Shown: positions 1 through 7,466, counted from the stretch's first letter. The stretch is 13,312 bases of DNA from CAYLYP01 sp964387795 (GCA_964387795.1 CAYLYP010000086.1:1-13312), one strand, 5' to 3'. A program made the numbers and translations. Notes: generated by a model from the sequence alone, not told the origin.

Positions 1-365
1 GGATGATTGGGATTAGCAATATCATGCTTATCGTTGTTAAAGAAAGGACCCGTGAAATAGGGATTCAAAGGGCCATCGGTGCAACCCCCTTTAATGTAAT
101 ATCTCAAATCATGACCGAAAGTGTTTTCCTGACAGCAATCTCCGGATTGTTTGGCCTTTCCTTAGGGGTCTTTATCCTTGAACTTGTTAATAAATCCATT
201 GCGGGAGCTGCCTCTGCAGAGACCCCTTTCAGGGATCCCGGTATTGATTTTAATATAGGCTTGCTCGCGTTGGCAATACTTGTGCTATCAGGCCTCTTTG
301 CGGGGCTTATTCCTGCCCGTAGGGCGGTAAGCATAAAGCCTATTGATGCACTTAGAGACGAATAA
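1..365 (+). CDS. MacB/FtsX-family ABC transporter permease, C-terminal part
   Basis: The coding frame is already open at the left edge, so only about the last 120 residues are present. The first visible residues match the end of the second membrane segment and the following cytoplasmic loop of MacB-type permeases (NIMLIVVKERTREIGIQRAI, then GAT). A hydrophobic segment (roughly visible residues 40-62) and a last one (about 84-104) follow, and the protein closes with the family tail PARRAVSIKPIDALRDE. Such permeases work with a MacB-like ATPase and a periplasmic adaptor to move substrates such as lipoproteins, peptides or drugs across the envelope. The adaptor gene starts 24 bases downstream, which supports one operon. 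The substrate cannot be told from the sequence. The ATPase and the large periplasmic domain would lie off the left edge. Confidence 0.93.
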   Translation, partial: MIGISNIMLIVVKERTREIGIQRAIGATPFNVISQIMTESVFLTAISGLFGLSLGVFILELVNKSIAGAASAETPFRDPGIDFNIGLLALAILVLSGLFAGLIPARRAVSIKPIDALRDE

Positions 366-389
366 TAAAAACCCAAAACCATACTTCAA

Positions 390-1469
390 ATGAAAAAGAT
401 TATTAAAATCCTGATTGGTGTAGTAATAGCGGCTTTGTTTATAGGGACTTTAGGTTTCCTGTATTCAAAATCAAAAGAAAAACCTGTGGTTTTTGAAACC
501 CTTACACCTGTAAAAACCAATATCCTTAAAAAGACCGTGGCAACAGGTTCTATTGTCCCCCGAAAAGAGATAGAGATCAAGCCCCAGGTATCAGGGATTA
601 TTGAAGAGTTATATATTACAGAAGGCCAGCAGGTGAAAAAAGGACAGGTATTGGCTAAGGTGAAAATCATTCCCGATATGCTAAGCCTAAACAATGCTGA
701 GTCAAGGGTAAACAGGGCCAAGATAGCCCTTGATGAAGCAAAGACAAATTTCCAGCGTCAGAAAAAACTTTATGAGAGCCAGTTGATAGCCCATTCGGAA
801 TATCTTAATTTTGAAGTGGCTTTAAAGACTGCTGAAGAAGAATATGATGCTTCACAGGTCAACCTTCAACTGGTCAGGGATGGTGTAAGCCAACGTATGG
901 GAACAGCAACAAACACGCTCATCCGTTCAACAATTGATGGGATGGTGCTTGAAGTACCTGTTGAAATAGGAAACTCAGTTATCGAAAGCAATAATTTTAA
1001 TGCAGGTACCACAATTGTTTCCATTGCTGACATGGGTGAAATGATTTTCAAAGGAAAGGTTGATGAATCAGAGGTGGGAAAAATCCATCAGGGGATGAAC
1101 CTTATCCTGACCATTGGTGCCATTGAGGCTGATAAATTTGAGGCTGAACTTGAGCATATTTCCCCCAAAGGGAAAGAAGAAAATGGTGCTATTCAATTTG
1201 AAATTAAAGCTGCTGTAAAGCTTGATGAAAAGCATTTTATCAGGGCAGGTTACAGTGCAACAGCCGACATTGTTCTCGATAAAAGGGACAGTGTTCTTGC
1301 AATCCAGGAGGCATTGATTTTCTTTGAAAACGATTCTGCATTTGTTGAAGTAGAAACACAACCACAAGTCTTTGAAAAGCGCCTGATTAAAACCGGCCTT
1401 TCAGATGGAATCAATATTGAAGTGCTCTCCGGTATTGATGCAAATACTAAGATTAAAAAAAGAATTTAA
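390..1469 (+). CDS. Efflux periplasmic adaptor, HlyD/MacA (membrane fusion protein) family
   Basis: The 359-residue protein has a lysine-rich N terminus and one hydrophobic anchor (residues 4-25). It then has a beta strand pair and a lipoyl half-motif around residues 60-92 (IEIKPQVSGIIEELYITEGQ, then QVKKGQVLAKV). Residues 100-165 are rich in heptad-like charged and hydrophobic residues and should form the coiled-coil hairpin. The second lipoyl half (STIDGMVLEVPVEIGNSVI) is near 180-198, followed by beta-barrel and membrane-proximal domains. The family bridges the inner-membrane pump to an outer-membrane TolC-like channel. It begins 24 bases after the permease stop, so it is probably the partner of that permease. 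The terminator at 1501-1542 closes the unit. The ATG is preceded by an A-rich stretch without a Shine-Dalgarno sequence. The C terminus is short and very basic. Confidence 0.93.
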   Translation: MKKIIKILIGVVIAALFIGTLGFLYSKSKEKPVVFETLTPVKTNILKKTVATGSIVPRKEIEIKPQVSGIIEELYITEGQQVKKGQVLAKVKIIPDMLSLNNAESRVNRAKIALDEAKTNFQRQKKLYESQLIAHSEYLNFEVALKTAEEEYDASQVNLQLVRDGVSQRMGTATNTLIRSTIDGMVLEVPVEIGNSVIESNNFNAGTTIVSIADMGEMIFKGKVDESEVGKIHQGMNLILTIGAIEADKFEAELEHISPKGKEENGAIQFEIKAAVKLDEKHFIRAGYSATADIVLDKRDSVLAIQEALIFFENDSAFVEVETQPQVFEKRLIKTGLSDGINIEVLSGIDANTKIKKRI

Positions 1470-1500
1470 ACAAAATGTACTTGTGAATTTTTTTGAGAAT

Positions 1501-1542
1501 AAACCGCTGATTTTTGCCTGGCATCATGAGGCGGTTTGTTTT
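1501..1542 (+). terminator. Intrinsic terminator after the adaptor gene
   Basis: AAACCGC at 1501-1507 pairs perfectly with GCGGTTT at 1531-1537, separated by a 23-base loop and followed by GTTTT. The loop is long and the T tract short, so it is a modest candidate, but it sits 31 bases after the adaptor stop, where the operon should end. Confidence 0.5.
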
Positions 1543-1557
1543 AAAATTATCTTTGTA

Positions 1558-1743
1558 ATGCTTTGAAATCGTGCTTTGGGAAAAGCACCTTATCCTGTTG
1601 GGGAAGTTAAAAGGATTTTACAACAGGAAATAGTGTCAATAAACCCAAAATCCACATTGTTGGATGAAATTCATTTGGCGACGATGTCAATAATACAGAT
1701 ATTCAAAGAGTTCACTACTTTCTCAAAGATTCTTAAGACATAA
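1558..1743 (+). pseudogene. Open frame without a usable start, possible gene remnant
   Basis: A perfect Bacteroidota -7 box (TATCTTTG, 1548-1555) is followed two bases later by ATG CTT TGA, so the frame stops at codon 3. The same frame then stays open for 58 codons to the TAA at 1741-1743, reading for example ALGKAPYPVGEVKRILQQEI and later LLDEIHLATMSIIQIFKEF. It looks protein-like, with an amphipathic pattern, but I do not recognise it and there is no ATG until late in the frame. It may be a decayed small gene, or open by chance. No -33 box was found at the usual distance. Confidence 0.2.
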
Positions 1744-1763
1744 ATTCATAATTGACAAACAAC

Positions 1764-2525
1764 ATGATAGAAGTAAACCAATTAAGTAAAGAGTTTAAAC
1801 TAAGTCGAAAACAACAGCGTGAGAACGGCCTGAAAACCGATATCATTAAAGTGCTTGATAATGTTAGCTTTACTTGTCAGCCGGGACGGATATTCAGCCT
1901 TTTGGGGCCAAATGGTGCCGGGAAAACAACAACATTAAGGATTATTGCAACGATTTTAAATCCAAGTAGTGGTTCAGTTAAGGTATCGGGATATGATACT
2001 CTCAAAGATCCTGCACTGGTGCGTAAGTCTATTGGCTTTCTTACCGGGTCAACAGGATTGTATGAGAGATTGACCCCGGATGAAATTGTTACATATTTTG
2101 GCAGTTTGAACGGAATGGATAAGGATTTACTTGCAAGCCGCAAGAAAGAACTTTTTCAGATAATGGGGATTGATGAGTTTGCTGCCACCAGAATAGGTAA
2201 GCTGTCAACAGGGATGAAACAAAAAGTGAGCATTGCACGCACTATCATCCATGATCCTGATATTGTTGTTTTTGATGAGCCAACAAGCGGGCTTGATGTT
2301 ATTACTGCCCAAAGTATTATTGAATTAATACAGGATTGCAAGAAACAAAACAAAACTGTTATTTTTTCGTCACATATCATGAGCGAAGTGGATTTGCTTT
2401 GTGATGACCTTGCTATAATCCATAAAGGCAAGATATTATATAACAATACCATGGAACACTTCAGGCAAAACATGACAACATCAAACCTTACTGAAGAGTT
2501 TATCAGGATTGTTTCAAACAATTAA
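1764..2525 (+). CDS. natA: ABC transporter ATP-binding protein, NatA-like
   Basis: This cytoplasmic ATPase of 253 residues is counted from the ATG at 1764. A TTG at 1752 would add four residues but looks less likely. Walker A is GPNGAGKTT (48-56), the signature is LSTGMKQ (147-153), Walker B with D-loop is IVVFDEPTSGLD (167-178), and the switch histidine is in SSH (202-204). The Q-loop region reads GFLTGSTGLYERLT and lacks the usual glutamine, which I regard as common among NatA-type ATPases. It should power the ABC-2 permease encoded at 2808. NatAB of Bacillus exports sodium, but the substrate here is unproven and related pairs carry other cargo. An unusual 282-base gap, with a terminator-like hairpin, separates it from the permease gene. 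Confidence 0.9.
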   Translation: MIEVNQLSKEFKLSRKQQRENGLKTDIIKVLDNVSFTCQPGRIFSLLGPNGAGKTTTLRIIATILNPSSGSVKVSGYDTLKDPALVRKSIGFLTGSTGLYERLTPDEIVTYFGSLNGMDKDLLASRKKELFQIMGIDEFAATRIGKLSTGMKQKVSIARTIIHDPDIVVFDEPTSGLDVITAQSIIELIQDCKKQNKTVIFSSHIMSEVDLLCDDLAIIHKGKILYNNTMEHFRQNMTTSNLTEEFIRIVSNN

Positions 2526-2619
2526 TCCCTGAAAACACCGCTGCGTATTCATGGCAATAAATGCCAATGAACACTGCTGAAGATAGTTTTTGGATCAAAT
2601 AATCAAAATCATATTTGCC

Positions 2620-2653
2620 AGCCCATAACATGATCTTATCATGTCGGGCTTTT
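2620..2653 (+). terminator. Terminator-like hairpin between natA and natB
   Basis: Two stacked stems are present. AGCCC (2620-2624) pairs with GGGCT (2646-2650), and inside it ACATGAT (2628-2634) pairs with ATCATGT (2638-2644) around a 3-base loop. TTTT-type sequence follows directly and then eight A. The short T tract makes it weak, so partial termination between ATPase and permease genes is possible. Confidence 0.45.
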
Positions 2654-2748
2654 AAAAAAAAGACATAACATGAAACGGGCATGTTTGCGGATTAAGCATA
2701 ATCAATATTGTAAATCACAAACATGGGGTTTCATTCGGTGAGTAAGGA

Positions 2749-2773
2749 TGGTCAAAGCATTTTGCTTTGGGCC
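2749..2773 (+). other. Hairpin in the natB leader
   Basis: CAAAGCA (2753-2759) pairs with TGCTTTG (2762-2768), extended by TGG/CCA (2749-2751 with 2771-2773) across a small internal loop. It lies 34 bases before the natB ATG and has no T tract, so it is not a terminator. A leader structure or protein-binding palindrome is possible. The function is unknown. Confidence 0.3.
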
Positions 2774-2807
2774 AACTGCTTACCGGTAACAAAAAAAAAC
2801 AAAACAC

Positions 2808-3995
2808 ATGAAAAATATCATCCTCATTGCTAAAAAGGAAATCCTCGATACTTTCAGAGACAGGAGGAGCCTGGTTAAGATGGTGCTTGTGCCATTACTT
2901 GTTTTCCCGGTTTTAATGATTGTAATGACAAAGATTCAAACCATGGCGGATAAGAAAGACAAGGAAAAAACCCTTGAAGTTGGTTATTTTGAGCAGACAG
3001 CCCCAAATAAGCTTCTTTCTTTTTTAAGCCAATACGAAGGTTTTGAGCTAATTGCCTTAAAAGAAGACACTGAAAAATCAAAGGAACTATTAACCAATGA
3101 CAGCCTTGATCTTGTAATTACATTTGCCGACAACTTCATCCAACAGGTGGATAGCTTATCAACAGGCAATATGAAGGTTTATTTCAGGTACAGTGCAACT
3201 GGCTTGCGCGACAGGCTGATAGCGGCTATTGATATCTGGGAAGAAAAGGAAATCTCCGATAGGCTTGCTTCCATTAATGTGGATCAGGCAGTTGTAAAAC
3301 CTGTTGAAGTAGAAGAGGAAAACATAAGCAGCATGCAGGAAACAATAGGGAAACTCGCAGGAGGTATCATCCCTTATATCTTTATCCTGTTTTGCTTCAC
3401 CGGCTGTATGTATCCTGCCATCGATCTGTTTACAGGCGAAAAAGAACATGGGACACTGGAAACACTGCTTATTACACCGGTTTCGCGTCTCGAAATATTA
3501 TTTGGCAAGGTTATCGTAATCGTTTTATTAGGAGTGGTATCTGCATTGCTTTCGGTAGCAGGCTTGTTTGTTGCACTTCAAACCATAAAAGAGATACCTC
3601 AGGAGTTTATGCAAATGATTTTCTCATTCCTTGATGTGAAATTTATTGCGATGCTCTTCCTGATGCTGATCCCTATCAGTGTGTTTTTTGCTGGTATTAT
3701 GGTGCCCCTTACAATCCAGGCCAAAACATACAAAGAGGCACAAAGTACACTTACCCCGCTGACTTTTGTTGTGATTTTGCCTGCGCTCATTGGACTGATG
3801 CCAATTTTTGAACTGAATATCCTAACCTCTCTTATCCCGATTGTGAATGTAGCCCTTGCTACCAAAGAAATCATTGCAGGAACGATTCAGCCTTTCCACT
3901 ACATCCTTGTGGTTTCGTCATTGATGATCATTGCTTTTGCAAGTATTGCTTTCTGTGTCTCACAATTTGAGAAAGAGAAAAATGTACTTAGATAG
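2808..3995 (+). CDS. natB: ABC-2 type transporter permease, NatB-like
   Basis: This inner-membrane subunit of 395 residues is the partner of the NatA-like ATPase. The N terminus (ILIAKKEILDTFRDRRSLVK) is the amphipathic cytoplasmic helix typical of the family. A first membrane segment follows at about 24-42 and a soluble external domain at about 45-180. Further membrane segments lie at about 186-206, 234-256, 278-302, 317-335 and 363-385. The diagnostic stretch GEKEHGTLETLLITPVSR sits at 210-227, between the second and third segments, where ABC-2 exporters contact their ATPase. The length fits NatB. The ATG is preceded by an A-rich tract and no Shine-Dalgarno. Substrate is not inferable. Confidence 0.92.
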   Translation: MKNIILIAKKEILDTFRDRRSLVKMVLVPLLVFPVLMIVMTKIQTMADKKDKEKTLEVGYFEQTAPNKLLSFLSQYEGFELIALKEDTEKSKELLTNDSLDLVITFADNFIQQVDSLSTGNMKVYFRYSATGLRDRLIAAIDIWEEKEISDRLASINVDQAVVKPVEVEEENISSMQETIGKLAGGIIPYIFILFCFTGCMYPAIDLFTGEKEHGTLETLLITPVSRLEILFGKVIVIVLLGVVSALLSVAGLFVALQTIKEIPQEFMQMIFSFLDVKFIAMLFLMLIPISVFFAGIMVPLTIQAKTYKEAQSTLTPLTFVVILPALIGLMPIFELNILTSLIPIVNVALATKEIIAGTIQPFHYILVVSSLMIIAFASIAFCVSQFEKEKNVLR

Positions 3996-4205
3996 GAAAA
4001 ATGTTTGGTATCATTAAGTCTGACAATTAAAAGGGGAGCATTGTAATATTTGATGGTCATGTTTTTATGGTTATTATCATGAATTGCACTTGCCCCTTTG
4101 ATGTATGGTCTTATTTGAATATACTTCAAAACAAATTACAGGAACCATAATATTCTGGTAGAATGGGATAATTTCAGATAAATGTAAAAAAATGTTTTGT
4201 CCCTG

Positions 4206-4238
4206 TTTGTTTTATCCGGATAAATCCCATTAATTTTA
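4206..4238 (+). promoter_or_regulatory. Candidate promoter of the beta-helix gene
   Basis: TTTG at 4206-4209 and TAATTTTA at 4231-4238 are 21 bases apart and resemble the Bacteroidota -33/-7 pair (TTTG and TAnnTTTG). The last G of the -7 box is A here. Initiation would fall a few bases downstream, inside the first arm of the hairpin at 4238-4274, so the new transcript would not carry a complete terminator. Confidence 0.35.
4211..4224. promoter_or_regulatory. Perfect 14-base palindrome in the promoter spacer
   Basis: TTTATCCGGATAAA is its own reverse complement. It lies wholly within the 21 bases between the candidate -33 and -7 boxes, which is a classic place for a repressor operator. No regulator gene is visible nearby, so the binding protein is unknown. 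Confidence 0.35.
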
Positions 4239-4274
4239 CGGGCAGCCAAATATCAATTGGCTGCCCGTTTTTTT
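4238..4274 (+). terminator. Strong intrinsic terminator upstream of the beta-helix gene
   Basis: ACGGGCAGCCAA (4238-4249) and TTGGCTGCCCGT (4257-4268) form a perfect 12-base stem with a 7-base loop, followed by seven T. It should end plus-strand transcripts from natB (stop at 3995). It finishes only 23 bases before the next start codon. The reverse strand has no comparable T tract. Confidence 0.85.
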
Positions 4275-4297
4275 AATAAGATTTAAAAATTGAATTC

Positions 4298-5658
4298 ATG
4301 AAAACTGTTTTTACTTTTTTGTTCCCGTTTTTGTTCCTGATTTTTGCAAGCTTTTCTCAGGCTTCATCAGCGAATACCACTTGTCTGGCATCAGGTGTTT
4401 CTGCAAAAGATACCATGCACATCAATGAAAATTATATTGTTGGGGCAAACGAAACCCTTGAATTGCCTGCCGGTAAGGTTGTTTATTTTCATGGACAATA
4501 TTCCATTATTGTTCATGGTTTTATTAAAGCCATTGGTACTGCTGAAGCACCTGTTGTGTTTACAATGGCTGATACTACCGGCTTTCATGTGGACTCAATA
4601 GCTGATGGGGGATGGAAAGGCATCCGTATTTATAGTGCAAACACCAAGGCCGATTCTTCATTGTTCGAACACTGTGTCTTTGAATATGGTAAGGCATCAG
4701 GTGAAGGCGATTCATTACATGGGGGTGCTGTTTATGTGAATGGTTTTGAAACCTTAAGGTTCTCAAATTGCCTTTTTAGGAACAACTATTCAAGGCTAAA
4801 TGGAGGTGCGGTATATATTATCAATGGAAAGGCTAAGCTTGACCATTGTACTTTTATCGGAAATAAATCCGGCAGGCTGGAAACGGCTCCCTATGGGTAT
4901 GGTGGGGGATTAAACATCCATGCTTCGAAGGTAGATGTTTTTAATTGTACTTTTGAAAACAATATTTCTTCAGGTGTGGGCGGTGGATTAAGCTCCGACC
5001 AGGGGGATTTGCTTTTGGTCAGCTCTGTTTTTACAGGAAACTATAGCGGACTGGGTGGTGCGCTTGGTGTTATTAGGTCTGGCACCCTGCGACCTGTGAT
5101 GAATTGCCTTTTTGCCAATAATAGCTGTGGTTTTTTTGGGGGTTCAGTGGCAATACTTACTGCTTCCCCTGTTTTTGTGAATAATACCGTTGTTTATAAT
5201 AGTGGCATGTATGGTGGGGGTGTTTACCTGAATGATGGCAGCAAACCCTTAATGTATAATTGCATTATGGCACATAATACATCAATGGTCAATTACGGTG
5301 CCCAGATGCATATCTTTGAAGCTACCTGTGCACCGGTTATTCAAAACTGCTTGTTGCAAGGTGGTTTGTTTGGCGTTTATGGTTATGAAAATTACACATT
5401 TTCAGGTACCTATCGCGATAATTTAGATAGCATTCCTTTCCTTCTTATGACAGGTGATCATCCGTATCAATTATCGGACGATTCACCATGTATCAATTAT
5501 GGCATCCAGGTCCCTGAATATTTTACCCTTCCATCTGTTGATATCATTGGCAATACACGCGTCCAGGGCTTTGCTGTGGACCTGGGGGCTTACGAATCCT
5601 CAAATTCAACAGCAATCCAGGCATTCAGTTCATCAATTGCTTGTTTTGTTGCCCCCAA
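4298..5658 (+). CDS. Secreted right-handed parallel beta-helix protein, 3' end lost in gap
   Basis: About 453 residues are readable before the first N gap. The N terminus is a signal peptide (MKTVFTFLFPFLFLIFASFS, cleavage probably near residues 22-27). Residues about 38-95 form a lead-in of the type LPAGKVVYFHGQYSIIVHG ... APVVFTM. Then come repeated coils such as FSNCLFRNNYSRLNGGAVY, LDHCTFIGNKSG and FNCTFENNISSGVGGGLS, the beta-helix pattern. The helix ends in SPCINYG ... DLGAYESS, a motif common at the end of such surface proteins. The last residues before the gap (CFVAP, then Asn or Lys) resemble the start of a type IX secretion sorting domain (YPNP-like). A role in surface polysaccharide binding or adhesion is possible but not shown. 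After the gap this frame is only antisense to mutY, so it must end inside the gap. Confidence 0.85.
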
Positions 5659-5758
5659 NNNNNNNNNNNNNNNNNNNNNNNNNNNNNNNNNNNNNNNNNN
5701 NNNNNNNNNNNNNNNNNNNNNNNNNNNNNNNNNNNNNNNNNNNNNNNNNNNNNNNNNN
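5659..5758. other. Assembly gap of 100 N
   Basis: Exactly 100 N, a common placeholder for unknown length. It hides the 3' end of the beta-helix gene and the last codons of mutY, which converge here, plus any terminator between them. Frames that appear to cross it are artefacts. Confidence 0.95.
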
Positions 5759-6834
5759 GGGATAGGGATATTCCTTTTCCCCTGTTTTTTGTGTATAAAA
5801 GGTTTTGGCTTTGGAAGGTGCTCGAATTTTTCCGGGTTAGTGATATGGGTGTCAGGTATGCTTTTTATCAATTCTAAGAGCCTGCATGGGGCGAAATAAT
5901 ACATCGTGATGTGCAGGGTCTGGTGGGTGAGTTTATGCGGTTTAAGGGCTTCGTATTTGATCATTGCCCCCTGTGAGATTTTTAGCCAGTTATTAACTAT
6001 CGGTATTGATAATAAATCATTGGGTTCGATGGGGCTCTTTGATTCATAACATGGAAAATCATACATGTCTTTCCAGACATCATCCTCTTTTCTTTGTCTG
6101 ATGATAAATGAATTGTCTTCCGAACTGTGTTCTTTATTTTGAAAAACAAAATAATTCAAATACCTGTCGTAAGGTTTTTTCTTTGGTATTTTTACCGGAA
6201 GCATATCGGTGCATTTATGTTTCCATGCAAAGCACCATTGTGTTAAAGGGCAAACATTGCATTGTGGTTGTGGTTTGCAAATTAATGCACCCATTTCCAT
6301 CATGGCCTGATTAAAGACAGAGGGTTTCTGGTTGACAATAAGTTCATTGGCAATACCAAGGATGAGCTTCTGCCCTTCAGTTGAATTAATAGCTTGTTGG
6401 ACCCCATACAAGCGTGAAAGGAAGCGGGCAACATTGCCATCAAGCACTGGGAATGGCAGTTCAAAGGCAATGGAAGCAATAGCAGCAGCAGTATAGGGGC
6501 CGATGCCTTTTAAGCCAAGCAGTTTTTGATAGTCTTTTGGAAATCGGCCATTGTATTTATCAACAATTTCCTTTGCTGCCTGATGAAGGTTACGTGCCCT
6601 GCTATAATAACCAAGGCCTTGCCATAACCTAAGCACTTTTTCCTGTGTGGCTTCTGCCAGTTTGAATACATCAGGAAAAGATTCAATAAAACTGTAATAA
6701 TAGTTAAGGCCTTGTTCAATCCTTGTTTGCTGGAGTATTATTTCCGAAATCCAGATTTTATAAGGGTCTTTTTCTCCTCGCCAGGGCAATTCGCGCTTAT
6801 TTTCACTATACCAATCTATAAGATTTTTTATCAT
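5759..6834 (-). CDS. mutY: Adenine DNA glycosylase MutY, C-terminal end lost in gap
   Basis: MutY removes adenine mispaired with 8-oxoguanine in base excision repair. The readable 359 residues are close to full family length, so only a short tail should be missing. The catalytic Glu is E31 in WISEIILQQTR. The helix-hairpin-helix is LLGLKGIGPYTAAAIA (105-120), and the catalytic Asp is D132 in FPVLDGNVARF. Four cysteines of the iron-sulfur cluster are at 186, 192, 195 and 201, with spacing C-X5-C-X2-C-X5-C. This is one residue shorter in the first interval than E. coli MutY. The C-terminal half (from about 225) fits the NUDIX-like 8-oxoguanine recognition domain. It is divergent from the HU gene, 147 bases between starts, and convergent with the beta-helix gene. 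Confidence 0.95.
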
Positions 6835-6887
6835 TTAAATATCTTGGAAATTTAAAATGTTTTTATAATGAGTTAATTGATTGAGGT

Positions 6888-6899
6888 AAAATTACATAA
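6888..6899 (+). repeat. 12-base motif, first copy (repeated at 7426 and inverted at 7455)
   Basis: AAAATTACATAA here lies in the mutY-HU intergenic region just upstream of the HU promoter. With one flanking base on each side it is a 14-base exact match to 7425-7438, and its reverse complement is at 7455-7466. Confidence 0.5.
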
Positions 6900-6934
6900 T
6901 TTGTTTTTTACTAAAAAAAATAAAGTTATCTTTG
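6900..6934 (+). promoter_or_regulatory. Promoter of the HU gene
   Basis: TATCTTTG at 6927-6934 is a perfect Bacteroidota -7 box. TTTG at 6900-6903 is a possible -33 box 23 bases upstream, within the spacing range reported for flavobacterial promoters. The start of transcription would be near 6940, leaving about 40 bases of leader before the HU ATG. Confidence 0.65.
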
Positions 6935-6981
6935 CATCCCAATTTGAAAAATTAGGAACCAAATATAAAACGTTTAATACT

Positions 6982-7269
6982 ATGACTAAAGCAGAAATCG
7001 TAGCCGAGATTGCTAACAAAACTGGCATTGAAAAAATTGCCGTTCAGTCCACCGTAGAAGCATTTATGACCACTGTTAAGAATTCATTGGCAAAAGGTGA
7101 GAATGTGTATCTTAGGGGATTCGGTAGTTTCATCATCAAGGAAAGAGCAGAGAAAACTGGTAGGAATATCAGCAAAAACACAACTATCATTATTCCCGCT
7201 CATTGCATTCCTTCATTCAAACCTGCAAAAGAGTTTGTTAGTGAAGTGAAAGAATCGGTTAAGAAATAA
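6982..7269 (+). CDS. HU/IHF-family nucleoid DNA-binding protein
   Basis: The 95-residue protein starts at the ATG at 6982 (MTKAEIVAEIANKTG). Alternative upstream TTG starts would begin before the promoter and are rejected. The family core is clear: helix 1-2 dimer region, GFGSFIIKERAEKTGRN (about 46-62), IIIPAHCIPSFKPAKEF and a C-terminal helix. It bends and compacts DNA as a dimer. The arm reads GRNISKNTT, so the intercalating proline that follows GRN in E. coli HU is Ile. I regard this as a normal variant in Bacteroidota. The gene is divergent from mutY and has its own promoter. The 29-residue basic protein begins 40 bases downstream and is probably co-transcribed. Confidence 0.95.
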   Translation: MTKAEIVAEIANKTGIEKIAVQSTVEAFMTTVKNSLAKGENVYLRGFGSFIIKERAEKTGRNISKNTTIIIPAHCIPSFKPAKEFVSEVKESVKK

Positions 7270-7309
7270 TTTTGTTAACTTAGTTTGTAAACTTAAAAAA
7301 TTAACCACT

Positions 7310-7399
7310 ATGCCTAGCGGAAAGAAAAGAAAAAGACATAAGATGGCGACCCACAAGAGGAAAAAACGCCTAAGAAAAAACCGTCATAAAAAGAAATAA
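7310..7399 (+). CDS. 29-residue basic protein, AURKAIP1/COX24-like (mS38-type)
   Basis: ATG at 7310 opens a 29-codon frame, too short for ordinary gene calling. It begins MPSGKKRKRHKMATHKRKK and ends RLRKNRHKKK. The spacing of KR-K-H-K-M--HK-KK-LRK resembles the C-terminal COX24/AURKAIP1 domain, known in mitochondrial ribosomal protein mS38. Small proteins of this kind are annotated in many Bacteroidota genomes, so a ribosome-associated role is likely but inferred. It carries more than half Lys/Arg and no acidic residue. Position between HU and rng fits a translation or RNA-related job. There is no Shine-Dalgarno, and the ATG is preceded by an A-rich tract as expected in this phylum. Confidence 0.8.
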   Translation: MPSGKKRKRHKMATHKRKKRLRKNRHKKK

Positions 7400-7425
7400 G
7401 CCTTTAGGCCATTTCTTAATGAGAT

Positions 7426-7466
7426 AAAATTACATAATGCCAATAAGTGTGGTGTTATGTAATTTT
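7426..7466. terminator. AT-rich inverted repeat after the HU/small-protein unit
   Basis: AAAATTACATAA (7426-7437) and TTATGTAATTTT (7455-7466) pair perfectly over 12 bases around a 17-base loop. It lies 26 bases after the small-protein stop. The arm ends in TTTT followed by GTTT, so it could be a weak terminator. Because the same 12-mer also lies upstream of HU, it may instead be a protein-binding site. Confidence 0.4.

Noticed and set aside
3392..3634. Plus-strand 80-codon frame inside natB
   Set aside because: It is an out-of-frame shadow of the permease gene, which has consistent membrane-protein features in the main frame.
4030..4099. AAAGGGG/CCCCTTT inverted repeat after natB
   Set aside because: The 56-base loop and lack of a T tract make it a poor terminator. 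The hairpin at 4238-4274 explains termination better.
5759..5899. Continuation of the beta-helix frame past the first gap
   Set aside because: These codons are the exact antisense of the mutY C-terminal region and show no beta-helix or sorting-domain pattern. The frame is open by chance.
6877..6981. N-terminal extension of HU by 35 residues
   Set aside because: It would start upstream of the -7 box at 6927-6934 and add a non-homologous AT-rich sequence. The family start is the ATG at 6982.
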